Assembly (NCBI RefSeq): GCF_020085105.1
Contig: NC_058053.1
Span: 14,346,888-14,410,887 of the forward strand
Direction of reading: 5' to 3'
DNA from: Siniperca chuatsi
Taxonomy: Eukaryota; Chordata; Actinopteri; Centrarchiformes; Sinipercidae
Length of the DNA: 64,000 nt
Shown here: positions 36,501 to 54,700 of the stretch, piece by piece
How the letters are laid out: each line of letters starts with the position of its first letter
How positions within the stretch are numbered: the stretch's first letter is position 1
The notes under the pieces: model-generated
Seen by the model: the letters and a program-made list of their open reading frames with translations, nothing else
Database searches by the model: none
Told to the model about the DNA's origin: nothing
Translations under genes and position numbers: made by a program

Positions 36501-37495
36501 ACTTTTTTTTTTTTTAAATAAATAATAATAAACTTTATTGCTGTAGCTCAACACATCACAGAACAGTTCACAAACATAGAGGAGATGATGACCTCTGTTT
36601 TCAGTTAAAGCTTTGCTGTGATCTTCTCAATGACATAGATCAAAAATCAAAATCGAAAACTTTTTCTCTCCACTATTCAGTATTTGGAGGTTGCAGTTCA
36701 ACCAGGAGACTTTTATTTATTTATTTCTTAATTCATTTATTTTTGCTCCTTGAGGCAAAATCCTTAATAGATAGCTTCAATTATTGTGTCGTACGATACC
36801 AATAATAAAATGTGCTGCACTCAGAGTCAAATTAATACCCAAAATCAGCTGAGTCACTTTATAATAAACTTTATTTATATAGCACTTTTTAAAACAAAGT
36901 GCGTAAAGTCATGAAACACTCAAAAAAAAGATATTACTAACTAAAGACAGTAAGATGGAAAAGGATCCCAGCAAATCACAATAAAACATAAAGACTGCAT
37001 CAGGCAAAGTAAGCTAAGAGAGTAAAATGATAAAGCAACTCTTAAATCATCATACTATGTACAGTACAATACACATACGTATATGTTGGATTGTATGTTT
37101 ACCTGTAGATAAATAGCACATTTTTGCTGATCTGCCGTGCACTGACTAGCTTAGGTTTTAATTCTTTCCAAGAAACTTCCTAGGAAATTATTAGGAGCTA
37201 ATTAGGAATTTCCAGTAAAATAAAGTGTCGCCTTGTATATAAACCACATGTGTGAAATGCTTCTCTTTCAGCTCTTGAAAAGTTGGATGAAAGGTTTAAG
37301 CAGTTGACTGACGCGGACCTGATGAAGGTGGTCTGCTGTATGGAGCACGCCGTCTCGGCCGTTTATCCTCGCACTCGCTACTCTGCTGGATGGGACGCAA
37401 AGTTCTTCTGGTTGCCTCTGTCGTACATGCCAACCTGCATCTCTGATAGACTTTTCCTCAAAGATGGCGTCAAACCAAAAGTCTCTGCAATGTAG
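33552..37495 (+). CDS. Retinol dehydrogenase-like SDR, upstream tandem copy (rdh1/rdh16/dhrs9 group)
   Basis: Membrane-anchored short-chain dehydrogenase of the RDH/DHRS9 group, expected to oxidise retinol or hydroxysteroids with NAD(H) at the ER (family inference). Four exons: 33552-33864, 35970-36228, 36325-36488, 37272-37495; 960 nt, 319 aa. An N-terminal hydrophobic anchor (about 2-15) is followed by the Rossmann motif TGCDTGFG (35-42), NNAG (111-114), N137, and the catalytic S164, Y176 and K180 (YCVSK). D at 60-odd in LDVTD fits NAD binding. The C-terminus [17 protein letters not shown] is typical of the RDH16/DHRS9 clade. Intron phases equal those of the downstream paralogue, and exons 2 and 3 have the same lengths (259 and 164), showing tandem duplication. 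The exact orthology (rdh1 or dhrs9) is unresolved. Confidence 0.92.
34042..34211. repeat. Near-perfect hairpin element in SDR intron 1
   Basis: Arms 34051-34104 and 34149-34202 are reverse complements with only a few mismatches. GTGGCGATCACCTGAATGCA pairs with TGCATTCAGG-like TGACGCATTCAGGCGATCGC, and GGTTGCTTGTGGTGACTG pairs with CAGTCACCACAAGCAACC. The loop is 44 bases and pyrimidine-rich. Flanking bases (GATTATGTTAACTGG / CCAGTTATCATGAT) extend the pairing. Arms this well matched suggest a young foldback element. Confidence 0.75.
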
Positions 37496-37571
37496 TTTCT
37501 GTCAAATCAGCTATTGGAGAAAAATGTGAAGATAACTTATTTGTCTTTTCCTTTTACTGCATTAAATATTA

Positions 37572-37577
37572 AATAAA
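37572..37577 (+). terminator. Polyadenylation signal of the upstream SDR gene
   Basis: AATAAA 77 bases after the stop codon (37493-37495) in a short AT-rich 3' UTR. Confidence 0.65.
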
Positions 37578-40077
37578 ACATAAAAGTTGACACCATTGAT
37601 TATATATGTGTTGTAAAACAGGTTTGCCTTTTTATTATGTCTTTGACTTGAATCCAGGAATTATCATGCCTGCTCTGTTGATTATAAGACCCAATGTAAA
37701 CACATCTGACTACAGGCAACTTCTTAAGTCATATGATATTGATCTTAAACACAGTGTCGCACCTTTGTCGGCTTGTAAAGCTTCAGTTCTTGATGGACTT
37801 TTGCCCCTCTGTTTCTGTTTAAACCAGCTCAGATAGATTGAGAGATAGCTTCAGATTGGTAACATTAATTTCGCTTCAATATTAATATAACCTTTGGGCT
37901 AAGATGTTGTGTTTTCAGAGTGGATTTAAGGTAAAGGGGAATGCAGTTATCAAAACCAGGGGTCATGTAATCTGGTGTTGTCTATTACACAACCCCGTGT
38001 TGGTGAAACATTTAGCCCTGTTATATCCACTACGGACCTTGACTCTGCAGACACACACAGACACACAATCATCACACCCTAATGCAACTTCACCTGAAGC
38101 TTCCAGTGTCGACTGAGAAAGGATCGTCACATATACTCTGATGAGGAAGACACATCTTCATCTAAAGAACTGTAACCATGGTATGTTTGCATTATTATTA
38201 TTATTATACATTTTACATAGCTTAAATATTAGTGTTCATTTACTGTGATACTCATTAGGAGCACCCAAACAGCTGGCATCTGGATGTTAGATCTGTCATT
38301 AGGGAACAGACACTTGACAGGAGTGAACGAATTGATTGATTTAGTTTGTTTTTTTTTGCACAAACCAGCTCAATGAGCGCTGATGCCCTCTGGTGGTTGA
38401 GTGATAATTGTTGCATTAAAGGATCAGTTCATCAAAAAAACTAAAAACTTACTCCCTCTTACCCACTTAACCTCGTGTGGTGTCTAGCCATGCAGATAGG
38501 TTTGGTTTTATCTGTCCAGGTTTTAAAGTCTAAATCCTTTGATTTTTCCTTTTTGCAGCATTTTGTTCTTCAGTGACTTGCCATTAAAACTGCTAGGGAA
38601 TAAATGAGACAAAATAGGAAAATGAATCAGCATAAAGCATTAAGGGGAAAAAACCCATCACATTTTTTTTGTCTGAAAATAAAGGTGCTACTCAATTCAT
38701 GACTCATTTCATCAACCAGATTCTCAAAGTCCTGTTTACTCCGTTGGCTAAAGTTGTCCTCCACTTCAGGGATCATTTATCCCCACATGAAATGAGATAT
38801 GCATTTTCACAGTAATTTTTCTGTACAAAAAACTTTCATAAATGGACAAAGTAAAACAATGGCATGTGCCTTGTAGGATCTTAAACATGATTTTGTGTAG
38901 AAGAGGGACAATGGTGGTGTTTCTCATTTGGTCTGGCAATAAGAAGTATCACTGACAAGAGGTTATAAAAGTTATATCAGTGGGGAGAACAGATAACACA
39001 TTCCTTTAAAATATTCTCTAGCGCATTACATAACTAATGACATTGGGGAAATACTAAAGTGAATCAAAAGTTAATGATCTACATCATTCCAGTTCTCTCT
39101 AAAAGAGCCACAGATAAAGCAGACTTGGTCTGTAATGGCTTTCATTTCTTCATTTCATAATATAAAACTTGATGACAAAAGATTAGAGAAAGCACAAAAC
39201 AAATTTGAGCGGTCTGCAGTTCAACCTTTGAAAGCACACAGGCATGGATTTTTAAGAGAAGAAAGAATGAATATTCTTGGATTAATATTACAGATGCATT
39301 CACGTGCAAGTAGCATTTTACTGTTGGTCAAAGTGGAGCTAATTTTAACTACTGTTGTGTAGTTTAATATATAACAAATATTTTAAAAGCTGATCTTGTG
39401 TTTTGTATGTAAAATTAATGTTAGCAATTGGTTACCATAGCTGTCAAATAAATGTAGTGGAGTAAAAATACAATTTTTCCCTCTGAAATTTGGTGAAGTA
39501 GAAGTATAAAGTACCATAAAATGGGAGTACTAAAGTACAAACTCTTGTTGTTTGGGTGAACTGACCCATTATTTGCTAGATACTGCCTTTTGGTCACATT
39601 TCCCCTTATATAGGCACAACCAAGTTTTTTTTATTTAGACTCAGTTCCTCTTTTGCTGCATTATTGGATATATATTTTTGTTACATTATTATTATTACAT
39701 ATGTTATTGTATAAGGGATTCACAATTAATCACTTGATATGAGGACTTGAAAAGAGCTTCATTATAGAAATATATATACAAAAATAGATAAACAAACCCT
39801 GCTTTTAGTTAAAAAAGTGAAAGTATCATGTGTGTAGGTGCATTACAGCCATGGCCAGATTAACCCACTAGGGGGCCCTGGAGCAAAAATTAGCTGAGGG
39901 CCCCTATTGTGGCAGTTTGGTTTAACACATTTAGGAATATGCACCTTGTACATTTTGACATAGGCCTGTGGGGTTAAATGCATTTTTTTTAATATGTGAA
40001 GGGGTCTGTGTTCAAGTTAAAATGGGCTGTTAAGTTGCTATTTAATGCCCTTAACGTTATATATTGTATATATATAT

Positions 40078-41362
<1,285 letters not shown>

Positions 41363-41412
<50 letters not shown>

Positions 41413-41413
41413 T
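41363..41413. repeat. (TA)n microsatellite
   Basis: About 25 TA units, interrupted by one G near the right end, immediately at the right edge of the Tc1 element. TA is also the target of Tc1 elements. Confidence 0.9.
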
Positions 41414-41860
41414 GTGTTTGAGATGGAGTCATCAATTCCGTGTTTGATTATTCTTTATTTATTCTTCTGTATATTGTATTAAGGGGGTTAATGTTTATAG
41501 AATTCTATCAAGTTGGGAGCTAAGGCAACAGGATGATTTAGTAAATTGTTCCAGAATGCAAATTTTCAGTGTCCCAGTGTCCCATTTTGACAATACTCAC
41601 CCTATTCATTGGAAAGCTTAATTGTCCCAATTTGCCAGCTGTCACATTTTAACAACACTCTATCACAAACCAACTGACACATGACAATGAATTTGGGGCC
41701 TTTGGGAGCCTCTGTGGAAGGCAGATTACCGCTTTGCCTAGTTGGTAAAAAAAACAGCCTTTACTGCTGCTGTTTATTCCCAATAAGGATTGGGGTTAAT
41801 GAGGATGGAGTGGATAGTGCAGACGAGAAGGTTATTGGTTAATAATGTTGATAAAATAGA

Positions 41861-42350
41861 CAGTGGTGGAAGAAGTACTCAGATCCTTTACTTAAGTAAA
41901 AGTACTAATCAGTAAATGTACTTAAAGTATCCAACGTTAAAGTACTTATAGAAAATCAGATCTTGTGACTGATATAGTAAATTAGGTTAATTATACAAAT
42001 GCATCAGTTTGTAAGAAACATTTTACTGTAGTAGATGCTCATGGTGAAGTTAGTTTTGTATATTCAGTTAGCTAGTTTCGTCCAGTGGTTCCCAACCTAG
42101 GGGTCGGGCCCCCTAAGGGATCATAAGATAAATCTGAGGGGGTCGTGAGATGATTAATGGGAGAAAAATGAAGAAAAAAACAGGTTCTGATACATAAATC
42201 TGTATTGATTTTTGGACTTTAATCTTTGATTTTTCTGTGAAACATCGGATAATCTGACCTCTTTGAGCCTCAAATTGGTTTTTTTAAATGAAACCATCTG
42301 AGAAGTTTAGAGGGGAAATGTAGTGGAGTAAAAAGTAAAATATTTCCCAT
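41861..42350 (+). repeat. CAGTGGTGG-family repeat, truncated copy
   Basis: Starts CAGTGGTGGAAGAAGTACTC and continues ATCCTTTACTTAAGTAAAAG, matching the copy at 27398. A CCAGTGGTTCCCAACCTAGG segment (about 42077) is another well-known fish repeat word and is shared in diverged form with 44618-44690. Confidence 0.7.
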
Positions 42351-42668
42351 TTAAATAGTAGTTATATTCCTTTGGGTGTTTCAGTGTTAATCTTCCATGC
42401 TTCTGTGTGCGTGATCTTAAATGTTTTGAACTGAAGAAATACATCTCAAGTTTTTCCACTCAGGTGTCAACTGACAATCTAATGACAAATCTATTAGAGG
42501 TAAGTTGATTTCTCTTTGTTTGCTCTATTTGCATGAATACTCACTTCTTTTATCACCATTTTTATTTACCTTTTGCAGAGAATATGTGTAGAAAATTTAG
42601 AAGACAACAGAGAAATCTTTCTTTTAGGATTTACAGAAGTCAAAGCTGTGGATTGTGTGTTTTAGGTA

Positions 42669-46195
<3,527 letters not shown>

Positions 46196-46255
46196 CTCTG
46201 TGAAATATTTGTGTATGTGTATGTATGCATGGAAACATGCAACCGAAAGTGATAA

Positions 46256-46325
46256 AATAAAGTATATTTTGACAATAAGGTAAAAAAAAAAAAGTAAGAC
46301 TGTGTTACAAAATAGGAAATTTATT
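46256..46325. terminator. Facing polyadenylation signals of dhrs9-type gene and lrp2
   Basis: AATAAA on the plus strand at 46256-46261, about 61 bases after the SDR stop, and TTTATT at 46320-46325 (AATAAA on the minus strand), the most distal candidate for lrp2. An A-run lies between (about 46282-46293). If both are used, the two transcripts end within a few tens of bases of each other. Confidence 0.5.
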
Positions 46326-47284
46326 CATTCATGTCTCAGCAGCAGCAATTTAAACCATATGGGCATGTTGTGGATGATCACATATACAGTTTGTCCTCAT
46401 TATGATACAAAATAAATCATTCTGTAATGTTAAGAATTTATTCACCGTGTTTATAAAACGCCTGTCTACATCTGCATCCTCAGGTCACGCGTTGCTCTTC
46501 AAGATAATCAATTACATAAATTCAGTTCCACGCAACAAACATGGGCACGTTCAAGTATTGTTCCAAACAATTTTGGCCATTGTTCCAATATTATTACTAA
46601 AATAAATGATCATGTTGATTCAAAGTCATAAAGTCAGGAAACATAAGGTAGAAATGAGTTTGATTAAGTACAATAAGTATGCTTCGCACTCATATTTTAG
46701 CTCATGCATCTGTTTTGGAGCACATATCTTTGAAAAATTAGGCAAAATCCAATTATTTTTGTCCCGCTTTTGTTTAGTTTCCAGCCCTGAAATGAGGTAT
46801 ATAAACATGAAAGATGAAGTGAATACATCTTCAGTTTTGTTCAGTGGCAAAAAAAATGTCATTACTCAACACATTTCTCTAAAAACCTTCACTCATATAA
46901 GTACTGTACATTCAGAATGCAGCTCACTTTTTACGTGTGTTATCGTGTTTATGCTGAACTATTCATAGGATCTATTTCAAAGATATTTTCTGACAAAATC
47001 TTACTGTTCAAATTTACAAATATACAACTTATTTATTAACATTTCTATCAGCAGCTTCAGTGCAAAGATATACATATTGTACATCAGAATAAAGAAAACA
47101 TTAACACAAGAATTGGCATAAGAAATGTCAGAAGGCATAGTCACTGAAGACTCGTTTTTCTTCATTCTATAGAAATGTATTTCTCTTTCCTAAAACAATT
47201 TGAGTTTTGTACACAGGCTGCATAAAAAAATAAATTCTGTGCAAAATGTGTTTCTTTTTTCGATTCCCGTCTGTGAGAGAGGGG
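46326..47284 (-). other. lrp2: Probable lrp2 3' UTR
   Basis: About 960 bases between the lrp2 stop codon and the distal polyadenylation signal at 46320. AT-rich, no conserved frame and no repeat recognised. A shorter UTR using other TTTATT hexamers (for example near 47030) is possible. Confidence 0.5.
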
Positions 47285-48798
47285 TTATACGTCGCTGTCC
47301 TCTTTCACGAGGTTGGCTGTGTCTTTGAAACTGTCCTCGGTTGGCGAAAAGGTGCTCAGACGATCCTTCTTCGGAGGTTTGGCGGGGGGGACAAACGGAG
47401 AGGGCTCAGGGGCAGAAGAGTCCTCACTGCTTCCTACAGGCTTTTCATCCTTCATCTGTACAACAATTCAGAGGGTAAACAAGCCGAAAGAATACCTGCA
47501 CGTTCTGTTTTGTAAGTGGTGTCTTCAAAATGCTTTTCATTGTCCGAACTCACCTCTGAATATGAAGGGTTTTCAAATGTGGTGCTCGGCTTTAATTTCC
47601 GCTTGAACAAGCTCCACTTTGACTCCTGCAAACAAACACGTGTGGCGTCATGCTTGAATAATTTAGCTTATGTAGTTTCATGTGGACATACTGTATACAA
47701 GACTCACCTGCACAGGTTTGGTGCTGACAGAAGAAGAAGTGTTCACACTGCCCACACTCTGAGCTCCGCGATACGCTGGGTTCACAAAGTTGTTCTCCAA
47801 CTGTTCACCACTCACATTAACAGTCACCTGTTCGGAGGTAGGTTGTCATGTCAGTTTCATCGGCCATGACAATTGGCTTAACTAATAACATTTACCTTTA
47901 ATTTTGAGGGGTTAATAACATGTTATCGTTTTAGAAAGAGGTTATTATGTAAAACTAAAAAAAGATTACTTTCTGTTGGAAGATGCTGAAATTGTACAGT
48001 ACGCGGTTTACAGCAATGGTTTGTCAAACAGTGTCAACTGGTTTATATGTGGCGTAAATGTGTTCATTCAGTCATTTTTAAGTACCTGTGTGGCATGAAT
48101 GACTGCAGGATCACCAGACACTCCAGGAGCAGTGGCGTATAACGGGTTCTCAAATGTGACTGGCTGCCTCCCAGCTTCCATGGCAAAATGATCGTCCTAT
48201 GGGGATATTATATTGATAAGACTGCTTTTTGCATTCATTAAAGACACACTATTAATTATTTCTCTACTGCTGCTGATACAAACAGTTTTAGAAGGATTGC
48301 TAAAACAAAGTTGTGAATAAATACCACATAGAGCACTTGTTTGTGAGTCCAAAATGCTGATAGCGCACTTTCAGTGACTTGGGAAAATATTAACTGCTAA
48401 TAAGCATCATTCTAGGACTCACCATCTGCATGGCTGTGTCAATGAATGACACTCCAATGTGTGACGGTCCGAGGTCAACATTATCACCTGAGTGAAACGT
48501 TACCCCATTCCCAGTGTCACCGGACTTCACTAGGCTGCTGAGGCTGGATAAAAACAAAACACCACAGTTTTAACTTTTATCTAAATTCTGCATGCAGCAA
48601 CTTTAGTACAGTTTTCACTTATAAGCACATGCGGATGTGGATGGAGGTGACTCCATCTAAAAAACAAAGAGCCAACATACCTGGGTAGTTTGGGCATGGA
48701 AGGGATGAAAGATCCTGTTCGTTTGTAGTTAAGGAAAACCCCAACAGCCAAAGCTCCAGTAATCAGGATGATAATGACAGCCAGTAGAATGGCCACAG
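47285..48798 (-). other. lrp2: lrp2 exons: transmembrane segment and cytoplasmic tail
   Basis: Exons 48798-48681 (membrane span [20 protein letters not shown] then the basic stop-transfer NYKRTG), 48543-48423, 48196-48086 (FENPLY), 47827-47708 (FVNPAY), 47625-47554 (FENPSY) and 47455-47285 (proline-rich [11 protein letters not shown] and the terminal KEDSDV, stop TAA at 47285-47287). The three NPxY motifs are endocytosis signals that bind Dab2/ARH-type adaptors (family knowledge). Confidence 0.94.
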
Positions 48799-51700
48799 CT
48801 AAAGAAAAAGTAGAAAATATTTAGTTGTATATTGGACACTTGCAATAAGGTGCTAATCATAGACATTCCTACTGTAATACCATTTATCTGACTAATCCAT
48901 TACTGTTCATGTCCTTTGGATGACCCATTAGTTTGCTTAGCCATTTGAGAAGTTACACAGTAATCTATTGAAGTATTACTTGGCTATTTATTAAGGAAAT
49001 GTGTGAGTCAACATCTTCAGTAACTGATGAGCCAGACTGTTTTCTAAACTGTTTTGTTGGCCTGAGTAGCTTTTAGATAGATAAGCAAGAAGTGTGACTT
49101 CATCATGTTTGGCCTTGATCTGCTCCAGTAGAGCCAACAGATCATGATGTCAACCAGTGCATGTGTGATGGACTACCACAGGGTTTTTGGATTTGTTTAG
49201 TCGACTCTTCAAGTTAAAGGAAAGACAGTCAAGTTTAGCTAGTATTAAGTGCCATGAACTGATTGTTAAACTGTGAATGAGAATAAATAAATAAGTATAA
49301 GGTTAGATAATGGGTGAATTACAGTACCTGTTCCTGCTGGAGCGCCCCTTGACTTCCCCATCTCACAATAGCTGCCCACATAACCGTACGGACATCTGCA
49401 GAAAGTCACGATAAACATATTTTTTTACATGGGAAAGCAACATCTTAATGTGTATTTGAAAAAGGTGGAATATCAAAACAATATCAGGCATTACTGGATA
49501 TGACTGATGGAGAATCAATCAATCACTGGTGTAAATGGCACCTACAACAAACTCACTTGCACTTGGGCAGACCGCCTTCATCAGTGTAGCAGGTTCCACC
49601 ATTCATGCATCTACATGCAAGGGGCATTGCAACGGGTGCCTCAATGGCTGAAGGAGCAAAAGCCAGGCATACACAGAATAAAACAAACAACAAAACAATA
49701 TCACACCACAGTTTCACAAAACCACACAGGAGCAGCCAGGCACATGTGAAGAATGGATTAATGAATGCAAAATGAGATGCAACACAACAGCCAACACAAG
49801 AGTGCAGGCAGCAGATGCACTCGGGCGGTTGTTTACCTGCATCACATTCACTGGAGTCAAACTCCACCAGAGAGGCCCCTTGCGGGCAAGCGCAGGTGTA
49901 TCCACCAGGCCGGAGGAGACAGAGGTGACTGCACACATTCTTACAAGGACTGGGTACTGAGGAGGGAAGAGCAAAGAGAATAACACTGTTACATATTTTT
50001 CAGAGCAAAAGAAAGTCATTCCTGGAAAAACACCCTTTGAAATGAACTAAGTAGCAAGTTGATAACACATTTCATGCCACATGACCACATCAACACATCT
50101 TTATTACAGTTCATCTACACACATGTACTTCGATTCTTTAGAAAAATATTCAGAACAACAAAATACGTGAACAGCTACGCTCTTCGTTTCCAGTACTCAT
50201 CTTTAGTAACAGTTCCCAAAGTCCACACTGGACTACATAAAATAGGTTTCATGTATGCTGCTCTCTCTGCCTGGAATCTTCTGCAATTAGATCTAAAATT
50301 GCAAATCATTGCAGCATTAACTGTATGCTCTCTCTTCTAGATGCCACTGTTTCAGGTTGTTATTGTTTTAAATTGGTCTTTTAGACAGCTCTTGTTTTAA
50401 GGGGTGATCTAGGTTGTCTAGAATGAAATCTTTAATTTGACTGGATTCAGATTTTTATTCATGATTTTATAATTGCATTTCTGTTTGATTCAGATGTTGT
50501 AGCTTATTTTGTGTTATCTATCTTGTGTTGTTTGTCTGTAACTGATTGTTATTGCTGCCTTTCTTGGCCAGGACACACATGAAAATTTCAAAACATAAAT
50601 GCTATCCTCTCTTCTCTTCTGTATTTTTTGCCTTGGAGTAGTAAATATACTCCAAGTTGCCCGAGATAAAATAAAGTGCACTTTTAAACTTAACTGGGTC
50701 ATGTGAAGATGGATGGAAGGGATCGGGGTCAGACTTGATTTGTTTTTGCAAAATCTGCTACATAAAGTTGTCAAATCCATTCATAACCTTTTCTTAATAT
50801 ATCTTACCAGCCTTTTGGGAGAAAAGGTCACTACACTGTCTTGGTTCAAGGGCATGAGTGTGTCAGCAATAACCCAACATCAGTTTATGTGATATAGACA
50901 AACAATAATACAACATTTTCTCTCTTATTCTGAACAACCGTTATATGAATCCCTCTGTGTTCTGACCTGACTGGTTGTGTCGGTGCTCCTGGTAAATGCG
51001 GACTTGAGTCAGCCAGGGGTTGATGGTCAGAACTTTGACTTTGTTTCCTTTCCCAAACTTGTTAGTCTTCCACACTTCACCTTTCTCTTTTGTTGTCCAG
51101 TACACATGGCCCTCAAACACATCCAGACTGTAGGGATGTCCAATGTCTGAAACAGAGAAAACACAATACTTTAAATGCACATTATACTGAATCGTCAATC
51201 ACCTCCGCTGTTATCTGAGTAAAATACTTGATATATCCCATAAAACGTCATATCTCTTTGTATTTCTGCAGACTGGCTGTCCTCCATCTCAGTTTTCTGA
51301 CCTCCTGATATGACAATCTTCCTGTCTGTGCCATCAGGCTTCATGGACTCAATGATGTTTTCTTTGGAGTCACACCAGTAGATCCTATTTCCATTCAGAT
51401 AGTCTAGAGCCAGTCCAGTAGGCCAGCCCAGGTCCTCCTCCTTCACCAGCACCTCTCTGTGCTGACCGTCCATCCACGCCGATTCTATTCTGGGTTTCCT
51501 GCCCCAGTCTGTCCAGTACATCATTCTGCCAACACAGAAACAATCATCATCGAATAAACATCATTTTTTTGGTTGGATACAAAGCCTGTTCATACTGCAC
51601 AAAGGAATTATGGATGCAAACTACAGCCTCATACCCGAGTGATGGATTGACAACAATAGCAGCGGGCTGGTCGAGGTCTGTGTGGATTAACCACTTCCTG

Positions 51701-54700
51701 TACCTCCCATCTAGTTTGGCCACTTCAATTCTATTGGTGCCTGAATCTGTCCAGTAAATGTGCCTGTAAAAGGTTATAAATACATGCTGAGCAACTGAAA
51801 AAAATTTAGAGCAACCTCTGCAATGGTTAAGTCATAATCTTGGTGAATTACCCGCCAACCCAGTCCAAAGCGATGCCGTCAGGATTAGCGATGTATCTCA
51901 GGTTCAGATCCACCTCTTTCACTGGGTTGTTGCCATGATCGTTAAATGTGGTCATGTAGGCGCGTTTGATAGAGCCAAACTGAGATCCCCGTCCCAGAAC
52001 TGTCCAGTACACAATACCTACAGCACACCAGGGGATAAAGGTTATCCAAAGAGATCTTGTTGCTTTTATTTTCACTGCAGCCAACAACAACAACAACATT
52101 AAAAGGTTTACAGAAGAAGTCTTACTGAGTCCTTGTCCCTCTGGATCCCACAGGTAGTCCAAAGCTTGGATGTGCTCAGCATTGTCCACATAGTCTGAAT
52201 ACTGCTCAGAGGACAGGTTGAAACGACGGATGCGAACGTTGTCTGGCAAGAGCAGCACTGGTGGGTTTCCTATACAGAAATTGAGGTGTGGTGAATGCTA
52301 CTAGCAAGTTCAATGCAAAGTTTGGCTTAACACGCTAATCAAAGGGAACATTTGTCAAGAACTTTCTTTTATGTGTGAATGCTGAGCTCTTACCCTGGGC
52401 AGCACACTCTGTCCCATGCGGCTCACCAAAAGAGAGAAAGCCTTCAGCACAAAAACACTCGTAGCTGCCCTTTGTGTTCTTGCACTCCTGAGGACACGTG
52501 CCATACACCTCACACTCATTCACATCTGTTTCCAAACGCAGAAGGAAGGGAAACATTTATTGAATGTAGAGAAATACTTCTGTGTTAGTGTTTAAAAGGA
52601 TTGGGTTCATGACTGACTAATTGATGTGTCGTTTACCTTCACAGGTGTGTTTTTCGGTCGTTCTGGGCTTGTAGCCGGGCCTGCACGAACAGAGGAAGCC
52701 TCCCTGCGTCAGGTCGGTACAGTTGTGTTCACAGATGTTGTCATTGCACATGTGCCCACCGCCGTGGTCTGACAGGAGCAAATACAAAAACACACTGAAT
52801 GTCAAACGAGACACTCATGGAGGTAACTGTATAGTACTTACAGTATGTTATAGTTTTAGCCTGTATTTATTCTTGCACATCAGGTACAGTCAAGTTGAAG
52901 TCGATTAAAATGACCAAAGTGGTTCATCACATTATAGTCATGGTGGTGGTACTGAATTAATCCACTGTAAGATATGTTCATTTAATTTACTACAAGTGGT
53001 CTGACTGAACTAACTCAGCTGAATGAATGATTTATGATTTCATGATTTAATTTTTTTATTATCTGAATTTTTGTACACCTGCTGATACATTGTGCAGAGT
53101 CACTAGTTGCCTCTGGGAAGTAAACGTAATAGAATTTAAATAAGAACATTTAAATAAGATAGATTTATAATTTAAATTAGGTACACATGTAGTACATTGT
53201 CATATCAAGAATTAGCTAACAAGTTTAAAAAGGTATTTTTCAATTCCTCATCATTACTAATGTGCTTATTAATGTACTCACGGCAGCCAAGCTCATCCGA
53301 CTTGTCTCCACAGTCATCATAATCATCACAGGCGTACTGTAGAGGGATGCATTGACCGTTACTGCATTTGTACTCATCATCTGTACAGGGTCCATGGGTG
53401 GGGCTTTGGCCTGGATGGAGAGAAACAAGAGATGTTGTAGATGCATGTAGTTATGTTCTAAAAAGAAAAATGATGAAGATTGAGTAGATAAATGAGACCT
53501 GCAAACTACAAACTATCATACTTACAGTTTTCCTGTCTCTCATCAGAGCCGTCACCGCAGTCGTCAACAGAGTTACACAGCTCGTGACTGTAGATGCAAC
53601 GGTTGTTATCGCAGCGGAAACGGAACGGAGTATCACACTGGATTTCCACTGTGGATGAACAGAAACAGCAAGTCTCAAGAAAACCTTAGAGCAAACTTAA
53701 CACATTCACTTACAAATAGTGAGCCAATATTAAGTCTGATGTTATTCTAATAAGCGTTGGTTTTGTGTGTGCTGGACTGAGTGAGTGTCTATGTTCCTTC
53801 TTACAGCAGAGGTGAAGCTCCTCGTCTGAATTATCTCCACAGTCATTGTCTCCGTCACATTTCCAATGAGGCTGGACGCATACGTGGTTCTTGCACTCAA
53901 ACAGGAAGGGGGGGCAGTATGTGCCGTTGGGAAAGCGGGTCGCTGAAAGTCAGAACCGCTCTGTCAAAAGCTCTGTCTCAAGTTTGTAACCAAACTCACA
54001 ATCCTCAATCCTAATGAGGCCAAGACCAGAAAGCGATAAAAAAAGAACACATGCATGCTATATGCACTTACGTTAAAACTCTCTTTTGTGATGGAAACAG
54101 TAATTATCAGTGCACAGGGAAAACTATTCACTGTGGGACACTTACGGCAAGACGTCTCATCTGTGTAGTCCAGACAGTCGGGGTTGCCATCGCATTTGAA
54201 GCGTTCAGCGATACAGTGTCCGCTGCCACACTGGAAGTAACCGGGATGACAAGTCCGCAACTCTGCAACACAGCCAGACCAGCACAAAAGGTATTATTAC
54301 TTCACACAGAGGTATACTCCACTCATGGAAAAGGGGAGCACTAGCTTTGTCTTTGTCATGACTACAGTAAAGACACATTTAGCTGAATAAAAGTTGAATA
54401 AAAGTAGAATAAAAGACTCACAGCACCCCAAGTCCCCACATTTCTTTCTTTATTCCTACATGGAAAATACACTTATTTCATATATCTCATCTAGAGTAAC
54501 TTCTAGATATGCGATGTCCAGTGAGACTTCTGTCCTGCATTCTACCAGCACTGTAAGGAAGAAATCCTTCAGTTGCAGCAAAGTGAATAAACTATTTTTG
54601 AATAGATGACTATTGGTGGTCCTGTCTGTCTATGCTTCAAAACGTGAAGTTTTATTGCTTCATTGTTTGGTGCAGACCTCCGTTACTCACAAACAGCCAG

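Noticed and set aside
47246-47869. Overlapping plus-strand open frames opposite the last lrp2 exons
   Set aside because: They are antisense shadows of well-supported lrp2 coding exons and show no homology of their own.
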